DNA of 53,028 nucleotides from Rhodobacteraceae bacterium (ex Bugula neritina AB1). GTDB lineage: Bacteria > Pseudomonadota > Alphaproteobacteria > Rhodobacterales > Rhodobacteraceae. Below the pieces are notes generated by a model that had not been told where the DNA came from, ran no database searches, and worked only from the letters and a program-made list of their open reading frames with translations. Where the stretch lies: assembly GCA_001730095.1 (NCBI GenBank), contig MDLF01000078.1, forward strand, positions 1-53,028, given 5' to 3'. Positions 26,881 through 36,094 of the stretch are shown here, in pieces. Within the stretch, counting starts at the first letter, position 1; every line of letters starts with the position of its first letter. A program made the position numbers and the translations under genes.

Positions 26881-28137
26881 TCACTGAGTGGTTAGCGTGA
26901 ACTCCAGCGAGACTTCAAAGACATCGCCCGGCAGCACCGGATCGTCAGGCCCCACCGCAAATACCTCGGTCCCTGCCGCCGTCCTGCGGCGGATTTTCAT
27001 GCCGGTGCGCAGCGGCAGATCCGCAGGCGCCGCGCCCTGCACCGTGGCCAGGCCCAGGAACATCGCCTCACGTTTGGTCTCCAGTTCGATCTTGCGGCGG
27101 GTGTCCTGAAGCTGGGAAACGATTTCGTGCCGCCGGTTGTCCACCGCCTGCAGCAGGTCACGGCGGGTTTCGCCGATCCGCTGGCGTGCCCGGTAGATCG
27201 CGGTGTCGAGATCCAGTTCCTCGGCATTCAGATTGGTCAGGACACGTTCGGCATCCACCAGACGGCTGGCCACCACCGCACCGCGGTCCACCAGCGCGCG
27301 CAGTTTTTCCGCTTGATCCCGGGCCAGCTCAACCTGCCGCTGCTGCCCGACCAGCTTGCCGTCCAGCGCTGCAAGTTCGGTGCGGTACAGCGCAATCAGC
27401 GCTTCGTTGGATTCCACCGTGCGGACCTGGGATTCCTGCCGGATATCAAACAGAGCCGTCTCCTCCGAGAGAATCCGGTCTACGGCGCCGGCGCCGTCAG
27501 GGTGGCGCAGATTATCCGGAAAGGCGATGGCTTCAGCGCCCGCCTGTTCCGCCATCAGCCGGGCCTCCCTGGCCCGCAGGCGCACAAGCTCCACCTGGGT
27601 CCCCCGCAGCGAGCTCACCAGCCGGTATTCAGACTCATCGCCCGGTGCCTGGCTGCGGCTGCGAAACAGGCCGCCGGCCAGTGCCAGCGCCTTACTGCCG
27701 GTCATCCCGGGGCGCCAGGCATAGGCGCCAGGAGCCGCTGCATCGCCGCCAATATAAAAGGGACGGTAGCGCAGGATTTGCATCGAGACTTCCGGCGGCT
27801 GATAGAGCCCAGCGGCCGCTTGCAGCTTGGCAGCGATTTCGGCAGCGGCTTCAGAGGTTGTCGCCCCCCCGGCGGTAATCCGGCCCGCAATCGGCACCGC
27901 CAGGGAGCCATCCAAGGCGACTGCGTATTCCCCGGATAGCGCTTCCATCGTCTCATAGGCCCCAGTTTCGTCATTCCAGGCCACCACCCTCAGGACAACC
28001 GCATCCTCCGGCCCCAGCCGGTAGGCTCCGGCCGCGGCTGCCGCCGCCAGAAGGCCCCACAGCGGCAGCGCCCGAAACACCACAGCCGCCATCGCCACCA
28101 TAACAGGCATCAGCCTGGATATATGCGTTCTCATCAT
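26881..28137 (-). CDS. exoF: ExoF-like polysaccharide export protein
   Basis: 418 residues from ATG 28137, which overlaps the ExoP stop (ATGA) and has GGAAG about 6 nt upstream. An N-terminal hydrophobic segment (~10-40) serves as signal or anchor. A Poly_export (PES) domain follows: YRLGPEDAVVLRVVAWN, VALDGSLAVPIAGRITAGG, VSMQILRYRPFYIGGDAAAPG with an SLBB-like turn. A long coiled-coil segment (~200-345) and a C-terminal beta part (PVLPGDVFEVSLEF) complete the ExoF plan. ExoF-type proteins form the periplasmic/outer-membrane export channel with the ExoP partner, coded directly upstream. Confidence 0.83.
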   Translation of the reverse strand: MMRTHISRLMPVMVAMAAVVFRALPLWGLLAAAAAAGAYRLGPEDAVVLRVVAWNDETGAYETMEALSGEYAVALDGSLAVPIAGRITAGGATTSEAAAEIAAKLQAAAGLYQPPEVSMQILRYRPFYIGGDAAAPGAYAWRPGMTGSKALALAGGLFRSRSQAPGDESEYRLVSSLRGTQVELVRLRAREARLMAEQAGAEAIAFPDNLRHPDGAGAVDRILSEETALFDIRQESQVRTVESNEALIALYRTELAALDGKLVGQQRQVELARDQAEKLRALVDRGAVVASRLVDAERVLTNLNAEELDLDTAIYRARQRIGETRRDLLQAVDNRRHEIVSQLQDTRRKIELETKREAMFLGLATVQGAAPADLPLRTGMKIRRRTAAGTEVFAVGPDDPVLPGDVFEVSLEFTLTTQ

Positions 28138-30407
28138 GATTGCTTCCACCCGGATTTGACGGTCTGCATGAAGCCGGGATACTCATATTTGCGCTCGGCC
28201 CGGCGCTTAACCCCGGTCATCACCGCATAGATGTTCTGGGCGCGCAAATCGCGCAGCCGCTCGATACAGGCTTCAACGGTTTGCCGCGCCGTGGCGTTCC
28301 AGCGCGTGACCATCACCAGCGCATCGGCATGATGCAGGAAGCTCGAAACATTGCCCAGGGACAGAACTGGCGCAGTATTGATGATCACATAATCATATTC
28401 CGCGGTCAGATTTTCCATCAGCGTTTCGAGCCACCGGTCGGGCAGGCAGCTGAGATCCGTCTGCGCTGTTTCTGCCACCAGCAGCTGCCAGTAGCCGGCC
28501 CGCGCGCGGGTGATGCCGGCGATTTCCGTCCCGGTATCGGCGGGACCGGGCACCGGCCGGGGCCTGCCGGAATTGTTCTGCGCGGCATCGACCAGAATGA
28601 CCGACCGGCCCCGCGCGGCCAGCGCCGCTGCCACCAGTGCCGCCGCCATTGCCTTGCCTTCGCCCGGGACCGCCGAGGTGAAGACAAGGGTTGTGCCGCC
28701 GCCCTGGCCGGTTACCCTGGACAGGAACAGCGCCAGCTTGCGGCCCTCTTCCACCAGGGTCCGTTCCGGGCCTGGCAGCGGGCTGGCAGTGCCCAGATTG
28801 TTCAGCAGCCGCGCGGCCCGCTGTTTGCGCAGAGACGACAGGCTTCCGATCACCGGCAGCCCGGCTGCCCTGCGCAGCTCGCGCCCGGTCTTGATGCTGT
28901 TGCTGGTCAGCTCAATCAGCAGCGCGATCCCCAGTCCGATCGCAAGCCCTGCCACCCCGGCAAGGGCCAGCCGCAACAGCGTCCTGGGAGAGCTCGGATC
29001 CTTTGGCGCCTCAGCAAAGGACAGCAGCCGCACCGTGGGCTGCTGCAGGGCTTTGAGCTGTGCCGATTCCGTGGCGACCTTGAGAAATTCCTCATAGGCA
29101 ATCCGGTTGGCGTCGGCGATCCGGCGCAGCTTGGCCAGTTCAACCATATTGCGCGACCGGGCCTTCACCATCTCCTCCAGACCTGAAAGCTGGGCTTCGA
29201 TCGAGGCAACAACCGCCGCTGCAATACTGGCCCGGGTCGCGAATTCGGACACAATCCGATTGGTTTCCAGTGCGGATTCCTCCTCGACGCGGGCGATCAC
29301 CGCATCCAGCGCGGCCACTTGCGGCGCGTCTGCGCCGAATTGCTCTGCGGCACGGCTGCGCTCGATCCGGTGACCGGAAAGCTGCTGGCGCAGGTCATTC
29401 AGAATAGGAGATTCCAGCACCTGCGACGCGGCCACCGGGCCGGCGGCCGCCACCAGCTCGCGCACCTTGTTGCGCTGCGCCTCGGCCGTGACAATCTCGG
29501 TCCGGGCCGCAACCAGCGACCGGCCGAGATTTTCGATCTGCTGGTTCAGCCGGTCTGCATTGTCCTGATTGACACCGGCCACACGGGCCTGGAAATCCAC
29601 CACTGCGGTTTCCGCGCCCTCCAGATTGCGCCCCAGCTCCTCGACCCGGCCGCTCAGCAGCTGCACCTGCTCCTCGATGGCCTGGCTGCGGATGCCGAGG
29701 CTGAACTTGGGGTATTCGGCAGCCACGGTATTGGCGATGGCGGCCGCAAACAATGGCGTGGCGGCTTCTGCCGACAGGCTAATGCCATAGCCGTTGCCGC
29801 TTTGCTCGATCCGCAAGACAGAGGCCAGACGATCCGCAGCCTCACCGTATTGAAGCATGTCTTCGGCCAGGGCCTCTGCCGCCGCCGCTTCTGGCACGGA
29901 CTTTGGCAGCGGCACGCTGGAGGCCGAAGAACTGGCCGCGGTCTCAGGCACCGGCTTGGCACGGATCAGGCCGGAAACATAGGTTTTGAACGACCCCAGC
30001 ATGCGCAGCGGCAGCGGCGGCGGCCCGCTGCTTGCCAGCATCGACGCACTGGTCTCCGCGCCCAGGCTCTTGACCACCTCGATCATAAAGGCCTTGGACT
30101 GCATGGTGGTGATTTCCTGCTCCACCACCTGACGGCTGAGCGGCACGCCGGTCAGCAGGTCGGCAATCGGAGTGCTGTTCTGGCGTGGGTCCACCAGTGT
30201 CACTTCCGCGGTTGCCGTGTACCGCGGCTGAATCTGGGACAGCAGAACAGTGTTTACTGCGGTAACGGCAATGAACACCGTCCCGATCAGCAGCCAGCGG
30301 CGCCAGAAAAACAAATAGATGTCCCCCAGCCTGAGCCCGTCCCTGCGCGGCTGGGCATCAAGCGGATCATCCACCATAAAGCTGAGAAGCCCATTGTTCC
30401 GGTTCAC
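28134..30407 (-). CDS. exoP: ExoP-like chain-length/co-polymerase protein with degenerate tyrosine-kinase domain
   Basis: 757 residues from GTG 30407, with AAGGAG 7 nt upstream. It has a Wzz domain with TM1 (~38-58, WLLIGTVFIAVTAVNTVLL), a large periplasmic coiled-coil region (~210-445) and TM2 (~475-500). A cytoplasmic BY-kinase-type ATPase domain follows from ~550, with a C-terminal KYEYPGF tail carrying two Tyr. The kinase motifs are altered: Walker A reads PGEGKAM (K585, then Ala where Ser/Thr is expected), Walker A' reads ILVDAAQN (second Asp lost), and Walker B reads VIINTAP (N677 for Asp). The domain may not phosphorylate. It pairs with ExoF immediately downstream and would set chain length and couple polymerisation to export. 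Confidence 0.83.
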   Translation of the reverse strand: MNRNNGLLSFMVDDPLDAQPRRDGLRLGDIYLFFWRRWLLIGTVFIAVTAVNTVLLSQIQPRYTATAEVTLVDPRQNSTPIADLLTGVPLSRQVVEQEITTMQSKAFMIEVVKSLGAETSASMLASSGPPPLPLRMLGSFKTYVSGLIRAKPVPETAASSSASSVPLPKSVPEAAAAEALAEDMLQYGEAADRLASVLRIEQSGNGYGISLSAEAATPLFAAAIANTVAAEYPKFSLGIRSQAIEEQVQLLSGRVEELGRNLEGAETAVVDFQARVAGVNQDNADRLNQQIENLGRSLVAARTEIVTAEAQRNKVRELVAAAGPVAASQVLESPILNDLRQQLSGHRIERSRAAEQFGADAPQVAALDAVIARVEEESALETNRIVSEFATRASIAAAVVASIEAQLSGLEEMVKARSRNMVELAKLRRIADANRIAYEEFLKVATESAQLKALQQPTVRLLSFAEAPKDPSSPRTLLRLALAGVAGLAIGLGIALLIELTSNSIKTGRELRRAAGLPVIGSLSSLRKQRAARLLNNLGTASPLPGPERTLVEEGRKLALFLSRVTGQGGGTTLVFTSAVPGEGKAMAAALVAAALAARGRSVILVDAAQNNSGRPRPVPGPADTGTEIAGITRARAGYWQLLVAETAQTDLSCLPDRWLETLMENLTAEYDYVIINTAPVLSLGNVSSFLHHADALVMVTRWNATARQTVEACIERLRDLRAQNIYAVMTGVKRRAERKYEYPGFMQTVKSGWKQS

Positions 30408-30527
30408 TACAGCACTCCTTGGAAAGCAGGTCCTGAGACCTGAGAATGGAAACCCCGGCGATGCCCGCAGGGCCTGCTGTTAAGACAGGCATGCGGCGCG
30501 CCGTATGCAGAAGGCCAGTCTGCCATG

Positions 30528-31526
30528 TCAGCACCTCATGCCGGGCCAGACCGCGGCCAGCTCCCGGTCCAAAAGCGCCGAGAGGCCGGTATTGCGGGCC
30601 GACAGATGCTGTTCCAGATAGGCCCGTGTCTGCGGCTGCATCGGCGGTGGGCGGTCTGCGGTCATGAAACGCGGGTTGATATGCGCGAACCACCAGTAAT
30701 GCAGTTTGTTCTCCAGCCGCCGCGCCAGGCTGGCAGGCCCGCCCATATGCCGCCGGTAGCGGCCCCGGACCAGCTGCCGCCCAAGCCGGTTTGCCGCCCG
30801 GTGCAGCCGGGGCCGGGCCGGGTATCTGGTCCGGTTAAACCAGGCCCGCGCCGGATCCACCGGCATCGGGCTGGCTCCCAGAAACTGCGTCACCGCATCC
30901 ACACAGCCCTGCATATCGGCACGGAAATCCTCAAACAGGCAGACATGCACGCGCTCCCGCCCCAGCGCGCTGAAAAACCGCTGCAGGCCGGCTGCATAGC
31001 TCGACCCCAGCAGGATATGCGGATAGCGGATGATCGCGGCCTCGAAACTTTCGGTGGCGCGCGATGTCTTGATCAGATGCCAGTATTGCGAATACGCGCG
31101 CTGCACCGGATGGCGCAGCATGAACACCAGCTTGGCCTCCGGCAGCTGCGCCGCAATGCGGCTCGCCGCCAGCTCCGACATCAGATAGGTGGTTGAATCC
31201 TCCCCGGTCAGCCCCCCCGGCACGGCCGACGGGAAACGACCGGCATACCAATTCTGGTTCGCCTTTGCGCCCGGGCGCGGATCCCACCATTGCAGCATGC
31301 CCGCACGCACGCTCAGAAAATCAGGATGCGCAACCGGATCGTCTGCGTCAAAGAAATGCACCTCATCCTGTGGAAGCGAAATCGCCGGATGCTGGTCCAG
31401 AATGAAATGCAGCGAGGTCGTGCCGCATTTGGGGGCGCCGCCGATAATGAAATCGGGGCCACGGCGGGCCGCAAGCCCGTCAAAGGAGGCCTGTGCCTCC
31501 TCTGGGTCAAGAACAATCTGTTTCAC
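30528..31526 (-). CDS. Sulfotransferase, heparan-sulfate type (Sulfotransfer_1)
   Basis: 332 residues from GTG 31526. It has the 5'-PAPS loop FIIGGAPKCGTTSLHFILDQ and HPAISLPQDEVHFFD, the catalytic Lys/His region of NDST-like bacterial sulfotransferases. The 3'-phosphate site is FMLRHPVQRAYSQYWHLI, followed by a later LFEDF. It belongs to a different branch from the sulfotransferases at 9282 and 25244. It sits downstream of, and possibly with, the ExoP/ExoF operon (120-nt gap to the ExoP start) and divergently from the GT2 at 31777. The acceptor is unknown; EPS is likely. Confidence 0.82.
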   Translation of the reverse strand: MKQIVLDPEEAQASFDGLAARRGPDFIIGGAPKCGTTSLHFILDQHPAISLPQDEVHFFDADDPVAHPDFLSVRAGMLQWWDPRPGAKANQNWYAGRFPSAVPGGLTGEDSTTYLMSELAASRIAAQLPEAKLVFMLRHPVQRAYSQYWHLIKTSRATESFEAAIIRYPHILLGSSYAAGLQRFFSALGRERVHVCLFEDFRADMQGCVDAVTQFLGASPMPVDPARAWFNRTRYPARPRLHRAANRLGRQLVRGRYRRHMGGPASLARRLENKLHYWWFAHINPRFMTADRPPPMQPQTRAYLEQHLSARNTGLSALLDRELAAVWPGMRC

Positions 31527-31776
31527 CGCAACCGGTCCCCGGAATAAACCTTTACGCTGTGCTTCCCTCCCGGCCGGAGCCGCAGGAACACATCATTGCC
31601 ATAGAAGACTAGGGCGCCGGATGGGCGCGGCAACGGTGTTCGGCCCGGAAGCCGTTTCAAACTGCAAACGCGGCGCTGGCGCGCCTGAACGCCGGCCCCC
31701 CTGCAGGGATCCGCTGTGGACAAACCGCCGCCCGGCCCGGATAGTGGCTGCAGTACTCTTTTCAGCAGGCTGCATT

Positions 31777-32967
31777 GTGTCCGCAATTTCCGTCATCGTT
31801 CCGACGTTCAACCGCAAAGACTACCTCCTGGAAGCCCTGGCTGCGCTGCAGCAGCAGACACGGCCGGTCAGCCAGATCATTGTCTGGGACGATGGTTCCT
31901 CGGATGGCACCCATGCGGCGGTGGCTGCGCTCAGCGATCCCCGGCTGCAGTATTGCCGGGCGGAAAATGCAGGTAAGGCAGCTGCCCTGAATGCGGCGCT
32001 GGAACTGGCCGACGGCGATTACATCTGGATCTGCGACGATGACGACATTGCCCTACCCGATGCTGCAGAGCAGCTGGCGGGGCTGCTGGATGCGCATCCT
32101 GAAGCCGGGGTCGCAGGAGGGTGCTACAACCGGTTCCGTGACGGGCCGGAGGGCCGCGAGGTCACCGGCCCTGGCTACTGGCCCGATCTTAGCACGGGCA
32201 CCCCTTTGCGCCATCTGCTGGAAGATATCTTCCTGTTCCAGAATGCTACCCTGGTACGGCGCGCGTGCTATGGCCGGACGGGCCCTTTCCGCGAAGACCT
32301 ACCGCGCTCGATCGATTATGACATGATCGTGCGGCTGGCGGTGCGCTTTCCAATACGGATGACCAGCCAGAAACTGTTCCTGCAGCGCAAGCATGACGGG
32401 CTGCGCGGACCGGCCGGCCACCGGCATGCGGCCAGTGCTGCTGACAGCGTCTGGGCGCAACAGGACAAGGTTGTGTTCCAGGGGTTGCGGGATCATCTGC
32501 CACTGTCCCTGATGGAGGCGATGTTCAGCGGCGCATCCAGGGCGCATCTGCGCCGCGCCGCCTGTCTGCAGCGCGGCGGCGCCTTTGCCCGGCACAATCT
32601 GTGGCAGGACGCCCTCAGTGATTTCGAAGCCGCCGCTGCGGCAGAGCCTGCAGCGCCGCTGGCAGCGGTTGAAACCGCCATCTGCCGCCGGGCGGTTTCG
32701 GGCAAGCACGGAGTTGCCTTCAGCCCGGATGACCGCCGCCGCCTGAACCGTCTGCGCAGCAGCGGCGCGGCCGGGCGGGCCATTGCCGCCAGCCTGGGGC
32801 GCGGCCTCTTGTGGTCCCTGCGCCGGGCGGCCGGCCGTGGCAATCCGGCCGAAACTCTGCGTCTGGCCCGGATGCTGGCCGCAACCGGGCTGCGGCTGCG
32901 GGGCGGCGCACAGGACAGCAGGCTGCGCGAGAACAGCATATTGTCGGCCGCCGCCTATACCTGGTGA
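31777..32967 (+). CDS. Family 2 glycosyltransferase with C-terminal helical extension
   Basis: 396 residues from GTG 31777 (GCAGG about 7 nt upstream); a longer in-frame reading exists but is not coding-like. The GT-A core has ISVIVPTFNRKDYLLEAL, VWDDGSSDGTH, ICDDDDIALPDAAE (metal site) and IDYDMIVRLAVRFP (catalytic Asp region), to ~260. The remaining ~130 residues are helix-rich and TPR-like (NLWQDALSDFEAAAAAEP). It probably acts on the lipid-linked EPS precursor. It is convergent with the GT2 gene at 32989, and a terminator hairpin lies between them. Confidence 0.8.
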   Translation: MSAISVIVPTFNRKDYLLEALAALQQQTRPVSQIIVWDDGSSDGTHAAVAALSDPRLQYCRAENAGKAAALNAALELADGDYIWICDDDDIALPDAAEQLAGLLDAHPEAGVAGGCYNRFRDGPEGREVTGPGYWPDLSTGTPLRHLLEDIFLFQNATLVRRACYGRTGPFREDLPRSIDYDMIVRLAVRFPIRMTSQKLFLQRKHDGLRGPAGHRHAASAADSVWAQQDKVVFQGLRDHLPLSLMEAMFSGASRAHLRRAACLQRGGAFARHNLWQDALSDFEAAAAAEPAAPLAAVETAICRRAVSGKHGVAFSPDDRRRLNRLRSSGAAGRAIAASLGRGLLWSLRRAAGRGNPAETLRLARMLAATGLRLRGGAQDSRLRENSILSAAAYTW

Positions 32968-32969
32968 GA

Positions 32970-32997
32970 CGCAGCTAGGGCCACTGCCCTAGCTGCG
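32970..32997. terminator. Hairpin between convergent genes (bidirectional terminator candidate)
   Basis: A perfect 11-bp inverted repeat, CGCAGCTAGGG / CCCTAGCTGCG, with a 6-nt loop CCACTG. It lies just after the stop of the plus-strand GT2 and includes the stop codon of the minus-strand GT2. No T-run follows, so termination may depend on convergence or Rho. Confidence 0.55.
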
Positions 32998-34026
32998 CCG
33001 GGCCCTGTCGCCACCCGGCGCAAACCTGCGCCTGCTGCGCAGCCAGGCCTGCTGCAGCAGTTTTCCCATCAGGGCCGCCGTTACCGCAGGCGGCTCCAGT
33101 CCCAGCGCCGCGATACTGCGCAGATCGCCTGCCCGCACCGCGTCGATCATCCGCCGCCAGGCCCATTCCTTGTGAACCTGCCGGCAATGGCGGCGGATGG
33201 CTGCACGGGCGGCAGTTTCCAGATCCGGCCGCCCCAGCAGCGCCCGGTCCGCCTGCACCAACGCACCCAGATCTGCCGTGCTGTGCTGCCCGCTCAGGGA
33301 GTTTTCCCGGTGCACTGCAAAATACCCCCGCGGATCCACCAGCTGGAACGCAGCCCCGGCGGCCAGCGCCTGGGCATACAGCATGTAATCCTCGGCCAGC
33401 CGCAGGGTCTCGGCATAGCGCAGTCCATGCGCCTGCAAAAAAGCGCGCCGCATCAGCGGTTTGACAAAGCCCAGCTCGCTCCGACGTCCGCGGCTGCCAT
33501 GGGTATTGGCCTCGGCAAAAAGGGCCAGCGAGACCTGCATTCGGCCAAAATCCTGCGGGCTCCACAGCCGCTGCCCGGTTGCCGTCGGGGCCGTTTCGGA
33601 GACTTGGTAGATATCATCTGCCAGGAAATCGAGCCCCTTTGCCTCAGCCTCCTGCACCAGCCGGGCAATCCGGTCCGGCGCCATATGATCATCTGCATCC
33701 AGCACCGCGATCCAGGGCGCAGCAGCGGCGGCAATCGCGCGGTTGCGGGCGGCGGCAGGTCCGGCGTTGCGGGGCTGGCGCAGGACCACGGCTCCCGGCA
33801 CCGGGCCGCTCAGCCGTTCAGCCAGCTCTGCAGTGCCGTCCTGCGAAGCGTCATCGACCACCAGAACCTCGACCGGAACCGTCTGGGCAAAAGCCGAGCG
33901 CAGCGCCCGCTCCAGCGTGGCTTCAGCATTATAAGCGGCAATCACGATCGCTGCGCGCGGCGCCTCTGCTGTCAGCTGTCCTGTGTGGTCCGGCCTCGTG
34001 CCCATGGCTTGCTCTCTCGCGCTCAC
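32989..34026 (-). CDS. Family 2 glycosyltransferase
   Basis: 345 residues from GTG 34026, which overlaps the TGA of the DprE2-like gene (GTGA); ATG 34005 has GAGAGAG upstream and is an alternative. GT-A signs are AAIVIAAYNAEATLERAL, VDDASQDGT, VLDADDHMAPD and LAEDYMLYAQAL. It shares with the 23150-24106 gene the block GFVKPLMRRAFLQAHGLRYAE. It is the last gene of the polyprenyl-pentose operon, but as a cytoplasmic GT-A enzyme it probably uses a nucleotide sugar rather than the polyprenyl-P donor. Confidence 0.8.
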   Translation of the reverse strand: MSAREQAMGTRPDHTGQLTAEAPRAAIVIAAYNAEATLERALRSAFAQTVPVEVLVVDDASQDGTAELAERLSGPVPGAVVLRQPRNAGPAAARNRAIAAAAAPWIAVLDADDHMAPDRIARLVQEAEAKGLDFLADDIYQVSETAPTATGQRLWSPQDFGRMQVSLALFAEANTHGSRGRRSELGFVKPLMRRAFLQAHGLRYAETLRLAEDYMLYAQALAAGAAFQLVDPRGYFAVHRENSLSGQHSTADLGALVQADRALLGRPDLETAARAAIRRHCRQVHKEWAWRRMIDAVRAGDLRSIAALGLEPPAVTAALMGKLLQQAWLRSRRRFAPGGDRARRS

Positions 34027-34766
34027 AGGCTGGTTTTCTTGAACAGCCGTTCCGGCAGTATCCGGATAATCGCCATGATCATCCGCCAAACCGGGCGCAC
34101 GTAGACCACATCGCGGCCGCGTTCAACGGCGTGCAGGATCGCTTCCGCCACCTCCTCTGGCGCGGCGGTCAGCGCCCTGGGCAGGTCCAGACCTTCGGTC
34201 ATGCGGGTGGCCACAAAGCCGGGCTTGACCGTGATCACCTGCACCCCTTGCCGCGCCAGCCGGTTGCGCAACCCGGACAGAAACGCGGTAAAGCCGGCCT
34301 TGGCGGCGCCATAAACGTAATTCGATGCCCGCCCGCGATCACCCGCAACCGAGCTGACCCCGACAATCGTGCCCCGTCCCAGTGCCGCCATCCGTTCCGC
34401 ATAAAGCCCCAGGATCAAGGCCGGCCCTTCAAAATTACTGCGCATGACCCGCGCCGCCGCCGCCGGATCCAGCTCGCTTTCGCGCTGATCGCCCATCAGG
34501 CCGACAACGCAGACAACGATCCCCGGCGGCGCCTCGCCTGCCCCGGCGAATTCCGGCAGCGCCGATGACGCCAGCACGTCAAATTCAACCGCCTGTGCCC
34601 CGGCACCATACCGCAGGGAAATATCCTGGCAATCCGCCGCCAGGCTCTGCGCCTCCCGGGCCGCCAGCATCACCGGGTGGCCCGCGCGGGCAAAGGCATG
34701 CGCTGCCGCCAGCCCGATATCCGACCGCCCGCCCAGGATCATCACGCCGGGTTTGGGTTCATTCAT
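34023..34766 (-). CDS. Short-chain dehydrogenase, DprE2-like (2-keto-pentose reductase candidate)
   Basis: 247 residues. It has the SDR cofactor motif ILGGRSDIGLAAAHAFARAG, catalytic Ser in VSSVAGDRGR, Tyr/Lys in NYVYGAAKAGF, and VKPGFVATRMT. The C-terminal RPVWRMIMAIIRILPERLFKK, a hydrophobic tail, is typical of DprE2. DprE2 reduces the 2-keto intermediate made by DprE1 to give decaprenylphosphoryl-D-arabinofuranose. Its ATG overlaps the TGA of the DprE1-like gene, so the two halves of the epimerase are translated together. General SDRs look similar; the assignment rests on sequence plus neighbour. Confidence 0.82.
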   Translation of the reverse strand: MNEPKPGVMILGGRSDIGLAAAHAFARAGHPVMLAAREAQSLAADCQDISLRYGAGAQAVEFDVLASSALPEFAGAGEAPPGIVVCVVGLMGDQRESELDPAAAARVMRSNFEGPALILGLYAERMAALGRGTIVGVSSVAGDRGRASNYVYGAAKAGFTAFLSGLRNRLARQGVQVITVKPGFVATRMTEGLDLPRALTAAPEEVAEAILHAVERGRDVVYVRPVWRMIMAIIRILPERLFKKTSL

Positions 34767-36094
34767 AGCAACAGCCTTTCAGATTGAGCGGAAGCAAAGG
34801 CGGTATCCAGTCCCTCTTTGCGCCGCATGGCCTGGAACCGGGCGGCACGCGGGTCGGACCGGTGCAGCGAAGCCGCCGCCATCCGCGCATCCTTGGCCAG
34901 ATAAAACCGGCCGCCATGTTCCAACGTGATCGCGTCCAGCCTGTCCAGCAGTGCCAGCGCCCGCACCGTGGCCGGGAAATCCAGTGCCAGCGTATAGCCG
35001 GGCATCGGAAAAGACAGGCCGCCACGGCCACGGCCGAACTGCTTCAGCACCGCCAGGAATGACCCCTGCCCCGCCGCCGACGTCTCAGACAGCAACGCCA
35101 CCAGTCCCGCGCGGGCGCTCTGCGTCGGCAGCACGCATTGAAACTGCACAAAGCCCCGGCGCCCATAGATCCGGTTCCAGCCCAGAACCGCGTCCAGCGG
35201 ATAGAAGAAGCTGTCCCAATCCACCAGGGATTCCCCTGCCCGCCGCAGGCCCTGGCGCCAGTACAGCGCATTGAACGCCTTGACCGTACAGCGATTGAGC
35301 AGCGCAGAAGGGGCATTCCAAAGCACCCGCCGCTTGCGGCGCAGCGGGGCCTGCAGCGGTGCTGCGCGCTGCGCCGGTGGCAAGTCTGCAGCCCGGGCGT
35401 GCTCCCCCAGCATCAGCAGGGACCGCCCCAGCGAGTCTCCGCTGGCCAGGCAATCGATCCAGGCCGCCGAATAGGTCGCCTCTCGGGCGGTCTCAAAGGC
35501 AGCAAGCGCGGCGTCCAGATTGGCAGCCGGCAGGGTCTTCTGGCTGATCCAGGCGCTTTCGACAGGGCGCAGGCGGATAGCGGCGCGCAGGATGATGCCG
35601 GTCAGCCCCATGCCACCCAGCGTCCATTCAAACAGCCGGGAGTTGCTGGCCGGGCTTGCTCTGGTGACAGAGCCATCCGCGCCCAGCACATCAATCCAGT
35701 CGACAAAGGCGCCGAAACTGCCCTCGCAATGATGGTTCTTGCCATGCGCATCCGCGGCAATGGCACCGCCAAGGGTGACGAATTTGGTGCCTGGCGTCAC
35801 ATAGGGAAACCAGCCCCGGGGCAGGAAAACATCAATGATATCGGACAGGAGCACTCCGGCCTCAGCCACCAGCCGACCGCTGCTGCTGTCAAACGCCAGT
35901 ATCCGGTTGAAACGACGCATCTCTATGGTTGCCGCGCTGCCAATGGCACTGTCGCCATAAGCCCGCCCGTTGCCGCGCGCCACCGCGCCGCCGCCGCCGG
36001 CCGCCGCGCGCAAGGCCGCTTCGCCGTGCGGCGCCGCAACCCGGGCAAAACGGCGGGGAAAGCGGCCCCAGCCCGAGATTTCCTGCATCCCCAT
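34763..36094 (-). CDS. DprE1-like FAD-dependent oxidase (polyprenylphosphoryl-ribose 2-oxidase candidate)
   Basis: 443 residues, close to the DprE1 family length. It has the FAD-binding PCMH fold with AVARGNGRAYGDSAIG, TPGTKFVTLGGAIAADAHGK, NHHCEGSFGAFVDWIDVLGA and LGGMGLTGIILRA. The C-terminal half has LKQFGRGRGGLSFPMPGYTL and FYLAKDAR, where DprE1 has its active-site Lys. The family oxidises the 2-OH of polyprenylphosphoryl-beta-D-ribose. At the position of the mycobacterial benzothiazinone-target Cys there is A370 (PGYTLA versus PGWNIC, from memory of the family). Its ATG overlaps the stop of GtrA by 1 nt, and its stop overlaps DprE2. Confidence 0.87.
   Translation of the reverse strand: MGMQEISGWGRFPRRFARVAAPHGEAALRAAAGGGGAVARGNGRAYGDSAIGSAATIEMRRFNRILAFDSSSGRLVAEAGVLLSDIIDVFLPRGWFPYVTPGTKFVTLGGAIAADAHGKNHHCEGSFGAFVDWIDVLGADGSVTRASPASNSRLFEWTLGGMGLTGIILRAAIRLRPVESAWISQKTLPAANLDAALAAFETAREATYSAAWIDCLASGDSLGRSLLMLGEHARAADLPPAQRAAPLQAPLRRKRRVLWNAPSALLNRCTVKAFNALYWRQGLRRAGESLVDWDSFFYPLDAVLGWNRIYGRRGFVQFQCVLPTQSARAGLVALLSETSAAGQGSFLAVLKQFGRGRGGLSFPMPGYTLALDFPATVRALALLDRLDAITLEHGGRFYLAKDARMAAASLHRSDPRAARFQAMRRKEGLDTAFASAQSERLLL

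Noticed and set aside
31189-31776. N-terminal extension of the GT2 gene at 31777
   Set aside because: It runs antisense through a well-supported sulfotransferase; the GT-A domain begins right after GTG 31777.
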